A DNA stretch of 64,000 bases, taken from positions 248,001 through 312,000 of the forward strand of contig MU394088.1 in the NCBI GenBank assembly GCA_022578605.1. Reading direction: 5' to 3'. Each line of letters opens with the position of its first letter. Within the stretch, counting starts at the first letter, position 1. A program made the position numbers and the translations under genes. Below, in pieces: positions 55,620 through 64,000 of this stretch. This DNA is from Camillea tinctor. Lineage: Eukaryota > Ascomycota > Sordariomycetes > Xylariales > Xylariaceae. The notes beneath the pieces were generated by a model. The model searched no databases. It was not told the DNA's origin and worked only from the letters and a program-made list of their open reading frames with translations.

Positions 55620-58600
55620 ATGACGACCTTCCTCGAAAATGCCTACAGCTTGGTCCACCAGGACAATGCTGCCGACGTCCCTACCATGTCCGATCTGCGC
55701 ATGCAGCTCGAGAAGGGTACCGACGAGACAAAGGTCGACACCATGAAGCGCATCTTGACCATCATGCTGAACGGCGATCCCATGCCCCAGCTCCTCATGC
55801 ACATTATCCGATTCGTCATGCCCTCGCGGTCCAAGCACCTCAAGAAGCTGCTGTACTTCTACTACGAGATCTGCCCCAAGCTGGATGCCAGCGGCAAGCT
55901 GAAGCAGGAGATGATCTTGGTCTGGTGAGTGACGAAGGGAGAAGACCATTGCTTGCTCTTGTTCTTGCTAATTACTTCTCTCTTCCTTCGCAGCAATGGC
56001 ATTAGAAACGACCTCCAGCACCCCAACGAGTACATTCGAGGCAACACCCTCCGTTTCCTCTGCAAGCTGCGAGAGCCCGAGCTGATCGAACCTTTGTTGT
56101 CCTCTGCGCGATCATGTCTCGAGCACCGTCATGCCTATGTACGGAAGAACGCCGTCTTTGCCATAGCCTCCATCTTCCAACATTCGCCCTCCCTTATCCC
56201 AGATGCCTCGGAGCTGATTGCCACTTTCCTCGAGGGAGAGAGTGACGCAACTTGCAAACGCAATGCCTTTGCTGCTCTCGCCAGCATCGACCACGACAAG
56301 GCTCTGGCATATCTCAGTTCTGTATTTGAAGGCATCCCGAACGCAGAGGAGCTGCTTCAACTAGTAGAACTTGAGTTTATTCGGAAAGATGCTGTACAGA
56401 ACTCGCAGCACAAGGTACATAGGCAGCATCCTAGTTTGCATTACGCAGATTCACGAACTAGAGCTAACCCCCTTGATAGGCCCGGTATCTGCGGCTTATT
56501 TTTGACCTCCTCGAGGCCGGTGTTTCAACCGTGGTGTACGAAGCTGCCTCATCCTTGACAGCCCTCACGACCAACCCCGTCGCGGTCAAGGCTGCCGCTG
56601 CTAAGTTTATCGAGCTCAGCATCAAGGAAGCTGACAACAATGTCAAACTCATTGTTCTGGATCGGGTCGACCAGCTCCGCCAGAAGAACGAAGGCGTGCT
56701 AGACGATCTTATTATGGAGATTCTTCGGGTTCTGTCCAGCACCGACATCGACGTCCGACGTAAAGCCCTCAGCATTGCTCTGGAGATGGTCTCGAGTAAA
56801 AACGTCGAGGAGGTTATCCTGTTACTCAAGAAGGAGCTCTCCAAGACGGTTGATCAGGAGTATGAAAAGAATGCAGAATACCGACAACTCCTTATCCACT
56901 CTATCCACCAATGTGCCATCAAGTTCTCAGAGGTTGCTGCCAGCGTGGTCGACCTATTGATGGACTTCATTGCCGACTTCAGCAACACCTCGGCAGTCGA
57001 CGTTATCTCCTTTGTCAAGGAAGTAGTAGAGAAGTTCCCCAAGCTGCGGCCGTCGATCGTCGCGCGTCTAGTTGAAACCCTGAGTGAGGTCAGGGCAGGC
57101 AAGGTCTACCGAGGGATCATCTGGATCGTGGGCGAATACTCTCTTGAGGAGAAAGATATCAAGGAGGCTTGGAAGAGGATACGAGCTAGCTTGGGCGAAA
57201 TTCCTATACTCGCCTCTGAGCAGCGCTTGCTAGATAATGTGGACGGCGAGGAGGAGAAGGAGAAGGAGCAGGTGAATGGTCACTCCAAATCCTCGCAACC
57301 TTCGGGCTCAAGAAGAGTGCTCGCAGATGGCACCTACGCTACTGAGACCGCTCTCACTAGTAATTCGGCTGCCGCTGCCAAGCTGGAAGCCGTCAAAGCC
57401 GCCCAGAAGCCGCCTCTGCGGCAGCTCATCCTCGAGGGCGACTACTATCTCGCCACGGTTCTTTCCGCCACTCTCACCAAGCTAGTGATGCGGTATTCCG
57501 AAATTTCGTCAGACGAAGCCCGTGCAAATGCCCTCAAGGCCGAGGCTATGTTGATCATGATCTCTATCATTCGTGTTGGCCAATCTCAATTTGTTAAGGC
57601 ACCCATCGATGAGGACTCAGTTGACAGAATAATGTCATGTGTACGGTCCCTCGCCGAGTTCTCTCAGAGGAAGGAGCTTGGATCTGTGTTCCTCGATGAT
57701 ACCCGCAAAGCATTCCGCGCTATGGTCCAGGTCGAGGAAAAGAAACGGGAAGATAAAGAGGCATTCGAGAAGGCCAAGACGGCTATTCAGGTCGATGATG
57801 TCGTGCAGATCCGGCAACTTTCTAAGAAAAATGCCGGGGATGGTACCGATGAGATCGAGCTCGACCTCGAGAAGGCCACAGGTGGAGAAGCTACATCCGA
57901 GGACCTATCCTCCAAGCTTAGCCGTGTCGTTCAGCTCACCGGTTTCTCAGACCCTGTCTACGCTGAGGCTTACGTCAAGGTGCACCAGTTCGATATTGTA
58001 CTAGATGTACTCTTGGTAAATCAGACCACCGAGACGCTACAGAACCTGTCGGTCGAGTTTGCTACACTTGGCGACCTTAAGGTGGTTGAGAGGCCCACTA
58101 CGCAGAACCTCGGACCGCACGACTTCCACAACGTTCAGTGTACTATCAAGGTCTCATCCACCGACACGGGCGTCATATTTGGTAACGTAGTATACGATGG
58201 TGCGCACAGCACCGACACTAACGTTGTCATTCTCAACGATCTACACGTCGACATAATGGATTACATACAACCCGCAACGTGTACCGAGACTCAGTTCCGC
58301 ACGATGTGGACCGAATTCGAATGGGAGAACAAGGTCAACATTAATAGTAAGGCCAAGAGCCTTCGCGAGTTCCTAGAGCAGCTGATGGCCTGCACGAATA
58401 TGAACTGCTTGACCCCTGAGGCCAGTATGAAGGGCGACTGCCAGTTCCTGAGCGCCAATCTCTACGCCCGAAGCGTGTTCGGTAAGTTTTACAACGAATT
58501 ATTGAGCAGTAGTGAGAGAAATCATATACTAATGGGTAACTTGCAGGCGAGGATGCGCTGGCCAACCTAAGTATCGAGAAAGAGGGTGAAGATGGGCCGA

Positions 58601-58698
58601 TCACTGGCTTTGTACGCATAAGAAGCAGATCGCAAGGCCTAGCCTTGAGTCTTGGGTCACTAAAGGGGCTCAATAAGATTGGGACCGGTGCCGCTTAA
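55620..58698 (+). CDS. SEC26: Coatomer subunit beta (beta-COP)
   Basis: Four exons (55620-55924, 55994-56414, 56480-58481, 58547-58698) give 959 residues, the expected size. Beta-COP is part of the COPI coat F-subcomplex that buds Golgi-to-ER vesicles. The N-terminal adaptin-like HEAT solenoid covers about residues 20-500, for example [20 protein letters not shown] and [20 protein letters not shown]. An acidic linker with EEEKEKEQ follows near residue 520. The C-terminal appendage domain begins near [20 protein letters not shown] and includes [17 protein letters not shown]. It ends after the last intron with [20 protein letters not shown]. Introns are 65-69 nt with CTAAC/CTAAT branch points. 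The ATG follows a CGCCCAAC context. Confidence 0.97.
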
Positions 58699-60295
58699 GC
58701 TATAGAACTTCAGTAATCAGTGGTGTTATTTTTTTCCCTCTCTGCAAGGTTTGCAGGACCGGCCTGTATGAGGTTATAACGAAGGTCAAGTCGGTGAAAT
58801 GTTTTTAAGTGGGCTTATGTGGGAGGAGGTAGGGCCTAAAATAAAAGCAGTGATATCCAAGTGATGGCGGCATGTGGTGTCCTGGAACTGGTATAAGGAG
58901 AGATCTTGAGTCATAAAAAAAATCACAGCATAGGTGGATGATGTAAAAGCTATGTTACGATGCCGATGCTTATGCGTAACTAGGAGTTATATTAGTAGGC
59001 AATGCAAACCGAGATTTAACAACCTATCATCTTCACTAGCCCAGAGGTCCACTTTGTGGTGATTTCCTTTACTTACGCGATCGATCACCGCTGGTTCTCC
59101 TAGTGAGGTTCCAGTTTGTGTTTTGGCTTGTGGCTAGGTAGTTAATGTGTCCTGATATTGATCAGCCCACGATGGGTAAGTCATTCGATCATTATCTTAC
59201 AACTTTAGGGAGGCTACTAATAGGAGATCGATTTGCCAGCATTCCCATCTTTCCACCCGAAAGGGACCCATTTCGGATCTATTCCGGTGAGCTAGGCTAA
59301 CTAACAGTGACTTGCATGCATTTTGCCTCAAGGGGGGCTATGTTTTATATACGTGTATGGGATTCGATAACGACAGCAACGTACGAGAACAGTTGAGCTC
59401 ATTCATAGGAACGCCATGACGGGGGCCGGATCGAGCCGAACGATAGACATTTCCCATGATTGGAACTCCACTGATAGAGCTAACTAGTTAGGTTAGCTGT
59501 TGGGAACAGAGCGAGGCCGAGAAAGGGCCCGTACGGAGCCGCATTGATATCAGGAACGGGTACCTCGCATCACTTACATATCACATCACGCATGTACATA
59601 CACTACCTACTACACGCGTACACTATCTATAGATCACTTGTTTAAGTTACATACATTCCACACCGCAAGAACTGAGCTAGCCATTATTGTTATTTTTTCT
59701 TTTTTTTTCTTATTAATGTTGTTTTCTTTATTTTTGAGATCACTTTCGTAACAAGATTGGGTGTAGAAATAAATGATATGCCTTGTTCGTTTTCAACGCC
59801 CTGTGCTTAACTAGCTAAATAGGTATACCCATCATAACCGTTCCATAACCACCCATCCGGAGACCCCCGAAGATACGCACACATGGATATACGCTGTTTT
59901 TGTGATGATGATGAGAAAATGCCTGAACCAAAACCCACTCCAAAAAAAAAAATGAAGAAAATGCTGCTCTCAATGCATCGTGTCGTATCATGTTTCCGTT
60001 CGTTTCGTGGCCCCAGTTATGTATGTAATTGTTTTGGTGGTTGGTTGGTTGGTTAGTTGATCCCGTTGTTTCCGCGTCCCTTCTTATTCCTGTCCCCTTT
60101 TTTTCTTCTTCTTCTTCGAACTCCATCTTGGTTGCTTCTATTTTTGTTTATTTCCCTTCTTTTTGGTTCACCCTTCCGTCTCTTCGGCCCTATCATCGCC
60201 CAGCTGATGTTGCTGGTGTTGCTGGGGACCGTACACCTAAACGCTGACCTCTGGTCCAAGGAGGCTCTCAGAGCGGTTCCTCGCATAAGCGCTCA
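58699..60295. other. Intergenic, beta-COP / microprotein
   Basis: About 1.6 kb. It holds the beta-COP 3' flank, AT-rich DNA and a T-rich stretch near 59690-59735. A G/T-rich run with GGTT repeats lies near 60029-60055. Frames here are low-complexity; none is supported. Confidence 0.55.
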
Positions 60296-60513
60296 TCATG
60301 ACCTGCTGCCGGTGATGGCGCTCTGCTCCGCCTGTGCCTGCGCCTGCTTATACCGTGCTAGACCGTAGCCTATTCCGACAGCTGCTACTGTTGCGGTGGC
60401 ACTGTTATTATAGTGTTAGCAGGTGTCATGATATTGTTCCCGTTTATTTCCTTCGACTGTGTTCCTATGGTAAAAGCAGGTGGGTGGAGGGGAACTTACA
60501 GTTTCTTTTCCAT
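60296..60513 (-). CDS. Probable 39-residue single-helix membrane microprotein
   Basis: Two exons on the minus strand (60513-60500, 60401-60296). The 98 nt intron has a perfect GTAAGT donor, a GCTAACAC branch site and an AACAG acceptor. The product is MEKKL, then a hydrophobic helix ATATVAAVGIGYGLARY, then a Gln/Ala repeat and ITGSRS before two stop codons in a row. One membrane helix with a basic end on each side fits a small inner-membrane or ER protein. I do not recognise an orthologue. The evidence is the good splice signals and the coherent hydrophobic-then-hydrophilic layout across the junction; a longer upstream coding part cannot be excluded. Confidence 0.5.
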
Positions 60514-63500
60514 GCGACCTGTCTTGTGTAGTGCTGGGAGATAAGCTGGGTAGACCTGCGTGGTGGTCGAAAATGGGCGAGTGGCATGTGAAGGCATGGT
60601 TGTGGTTATTGATATGCCTTCGTGTTATGGAAAGAAGACTGTATGTCGAGATAGAGAGAGTGTCTTGCGAGAAAGAGAGAGGGGTTATATATAAAGCAAG
60701 CAATCGAGTTGACTGATTGATTAGAGGCAGTTGGGTACGAAGGGAGGTAGGTGAAATATCTTGATTCTTGTGAAACTATATGAAGCTGTAGCTCAATGGC
60801 TCATGTCGTCTCTCATCGAGGTTGGGCATGAGGGCTTTTTATACATAATCTGGTTAACGTCCGTACATACACAGAGTGGAAGGATGGATAAGCCAGTGGA
60901 GAAGATAGAGAAGAACGCAAAAAAAGGCTCGAGCAACAATAGTATCAACTTCTCAGCTCAGGTCAGTTCGGATTCAGTGAGTACAACACGAAACTCCAGG
61001 CATGATACTTGGCAAAGTGTTGAAGTGGAAAAAAAAGTTGGGTCAAGGACAGAAAACGAGAAGTGGCTTGGCAAGATCTAGAAGACGTGATACCCGATAA
61101 AAACGTACCTGGATCTTGCTACAGGTTTGTCCTATCGACGGGATGGAGGGATAAAACGGACGGGTATGAGCCGACATGGAACGACAAGGGTGGGGTCGGT
61201 GATCAAGGTGGCACTGAGTAGGTTAACCTAACCTAGTGTGTTTTTGAATCATCGTACAATATCGTCGAGCGAGTGAAAAGAGAGAGCTTGTGTGTGTGTG
61301 TGTGCATATGTACGACGCTGCCCATTAATATCGGGCACACAATGCAGTTCAAAAGCTGATACGCCGGCCTAATCCGAAATCCACGTTCTACATTCTACTC
61401 GCCTCTCTTTTTCCCTTCTCTCCTTACCTCCCTACCTGCCTATCTGCCTACGTTAACCCCCTTGCCCCTTTTTGGTATCCCCTCACGATCGCCCATCCCT
61501 TCTACCACCTTGGAGTCTGCTGTGAGCCTACCTAAGTTACCATTTACTCTTCGTTATTATGATTATTATTATTATTAACTGCTGATACAATCGCTTGATA
61601 CCTGAACCAACCTGGTCCACCTTGCTACGATCGCCAGTAAGCCAAAGCCAAGAGTCATAAGGGTAAGGGAGATAGTAGCGTGTAAAGAAAGAAGCAAAAA
61701 GGAGGGGGAGGAAGGGGAGCGCTCCAGACTTTTCACCTGCTTCTTTTATTTTTGCACTTCTCCCTTCTCCACCGGCGGCTTATACGTTGAAACAACAAAT
61801 CGGTAAACAAAACGCCTGTCAATATATCTGTGCGTAAGCTACCCTGTCTATAATATAGCCTATGCCATCCATCCGCCCGTCCATCCAGGTAGACGGACGG
61901 ACATGCCTAGACTACATTATTTGTATACTTTTGTCTGAGTCTTACATTGCCGGTGGTGTAGTAGTATATGAGTCGGCATTTAACTAGGGCTTACTTACAT
62001 GCAAATCAAGGGACCTTTCACCTTGGGGTTTGTTGCACATAGCGTACATACAAACCGCCACTGTGATTATCTCAGAGGATGGGGTAAAATGTGTGCTCGA
62101 ACCAATCGGAATTCAGTTCATTAATCAAAAGCAGTAAACCGACAGAAGCAGCCAAGCCTTTTGGTGTTCTTTTCTTCTCTCGCAGCTCGGACACGTCGCG
62201 TATCAGCTACTCCCCCCATGTCCAATCCACTTCCTACCAGGCTTTTTTCTTCCCTATTGCTTTGATCAGATATCGGAAACCGAGATCTGAGATACCAAGA
62301 AAAATAAAGAGAGAAAGAAGAAACAGGCAAGTAGTAATGCAAGATCTGGTTTCTATTGTTAGGCGCACTTGAGTTACATACCCTAGATACCGAAAATTAA
62401 TCCAGGGTCGTAGGATAAAGCGGAAAAGATAGGGCGTGGGGGTTTTGTTTAGGTGGTTTTGGTTGGGTTTACATTTTTGTAATGGATGAAAGGAGGGGTG
62501 ACGAAACATCGCAAGCTACAGCTTGTGACTGTTTTGAGGCAATGCCGAGGCTAGACGGGTCCTCTTCACTCCCGCGTCTCCAAAAATAATTATAAGAACC
62601 TTTCTCCAACTTAGATATGTCAGGAAGATATGTAGGTGATGTAGACAGCTTAGGCAGGAAACCGCATTTTGAAAAACCTGATAAGTACTACCTAACCAAG
62701 GTAGTATGTGAACTTTCTCCCAGAAGAGAGCCATAATGTCGAGGGAAAACAGGTATGCCGAAGCCACAGAAGCACAATGCTCAGAAACATACATTGGGTA
62801 CCTGAATCACGCAGGTCGATACCTGACCCAGCCAAGCTACTGAGAGGTTCGTGTCACGAACTGGCTCAGAGACAACCAGTTGTGCCATATAGCAAAGTCT
62901 TCCTAGTGACTGACAGACTGGTCATTATTCTCCAATTCTGTATTACATCCGTTATCCCCATCCTGGAATGTGACAATTTGGAGCAATGAGGCCAGGCTCT
63001 CGTTTTTTCCCCTTACCGATCTACATTGGTGTTTAATAAGTTGGTATATTACCCATACCAATATCATGGTACTTTGCTTCGCCTCTCCTCGGGCAACAGG
63101 AGTCATTACTATTCTGTACAAGGATATCATTAGCAGCATGCAGAACATAGGATCACAGATACTATCTCGGTCAAGAGAAAGTGATTTCATACATTCTGAT
63201 GATGACCGGTTAGATATATTAAGCGGCGATGTGGCGTTAATATCAGAATAGAGCCGAACAATTGTAAAAGGCTAACCAATCTAAAAGTGCGACGACAATC
63301 ATGATTAAGAAAGATCATTACCGGTGAGCCGGCGATGACGATCTTTCGTCGCACATACATATATCCCACGTGGATTCCATAGTTGACGGCAACCGGGAAA
63401 GTAAAATAGCGTCGTGGAGTCAAGGTCCCGCCATTAATGGCGAGACATCGTACAAATGTTCTATGAGGTAATACAGAGCATGGACGCCGTATCCAAGGAT

Positions 63501-64000
63501 AAGAGAAACTGAACATTTCTTACGCGCGTTACCACTGGCGAGAACTTTGTCGCTATTATCCTGTAGTAATAGTAATAATTGTTACTTCGCTCTATCTAGT
63601 ACTCAGATGATAAGTGGGAAGAATACGGCGGGACCTTGCTACTTCTCATCCTGGGCGACGCTTTGAGCTAATTATAGTATTTCTGCTACTTGAGACTTGG
63701 TACTTATTAATTCTCATGCCTAGCTATATATAGCTAGAGATGCTTTACAAAACAGCGAGCTTTATCTGAAACCATGAGGTTTCTCTTCAGTTTCTATATC
63801 GGTTCCGCTGATGGTCATTGTATTATATGCACTTATAAACTCTGTGCGTATACAGGATACAGGTTGAACTTGAAGAATAATTTGAGCCTTAGTTCACATG
63901 GTCTAGGTCTTATAAACTCTCAGATAGATGTATAGATATTTATATCTTAAAAGGAGATTTCCCATCACTGTTTCGGGCCAGGCTATTACGCATATGAAAA
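60514..64000. other. Right-end intergenic region, no supported gene
   Basis: About 3.5 kb. It has a CT-rich stretch at 61380-61500, a GT microsatellite near 61290-61305, and an imperfect inverted repeat at 63287-63354. A CTAGCTATATATAGCTAG palindrome lies at 63720-63737. Frames of about 90-110 codons occur on both strands near 62.1-63.5 kb but overlap one another and carry no recognisable domain. Confidence 0.5.

Noticed and set aside
62091..63516. Several 90-109 codon frames near the right end
   Set aside because: They overlap on both strands, show no codon bias or domain, and no splice-linked partner could be found.
1..64000. Biosynthetic gene cluster, CRISPR array or prophage
   Set aside because: No polyketide, peptide-synthetase, terpene or P450 motifs, no spaced direct repeats and no phage genes were seen; the content is core eukaryotic housekeeping genes.

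Overview
The window is nuclear DNA of a filamentous ascomycete (Pezizomycotina, most likely Sordariomycetes; the order cannot be fixed from sequence alone). The reasons are mostly short introns (56-173 nt) with GTRNGT-type donors and CTAAC/CTGAC-like branch points, a Zn(II)2Cys6 transcription factor, fungal-type tRNA ligase, Vid24/GID4 and Rpp40 genes, and pyrimidine-rich 5' leaders. No bacterial, phage, CRISPR or rRNA signal was seen, and no convincing tRNA gene.

Layout. The left third (1-19.6 kb) carries an UPF0643-type protein, eIF3 subunit h, S-adenosylhomocysteine hydrolase, a GC-rich D-2-hydroxyacid dehydrogenase, and after a 5 kb gap a zinc-cluster transcription factor. From 19.6 to 31.3 kb there is a gene-poor, repeat-rich and partly AT-rich tract. 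A four-helix membrane protein sits at its right edge. From 33.7 to 47.6 kb the DNA is gene-dense: a DUF4870/UPF0132-like membrane protein, mitochondrial ribosomal protein uL10m, anthranilate phosphoribosyltransferase, tRNA ligase, an ankyrin protein, the RNase P/MRP subunit Rpp40 and the tRNA methyltransferase Trm11. A non-autonomous TA-flanked DNA transposon (175 bp) lies at 48.94-49.12 kb. Then come a Vid24/Gid4 substrate receptor, Mago nashi, coatomer beta and a probable 39-residue single-helix microprotein. The last 3.5 kb has no gene I can support.

How the genes fit together. Nearly all are core housekeeping genes: translation (eIF3h, uL10m), the methyl cycle (AHCY), tRNA maturation (tRNA ligase, Rpp40, Trm11), mRNA surveillance (Mago), secretion (beta-COP), regulated proteolysis (Gid4) and tryptophan synthesis (TRP4). 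Three tRNA-maturation genes fall within 8 kb, two of them sharing a 602 bp divergent promoter. Exon structures were deduced by hand from reading frame, splice motifs and remembered family conservation. I saw no clear undescribed system; the strongest leads are the tRNA-maturation neighbourhood, the microprotein, a possible alternative 3' exon of the zinc-cluster gene, and the MITE.
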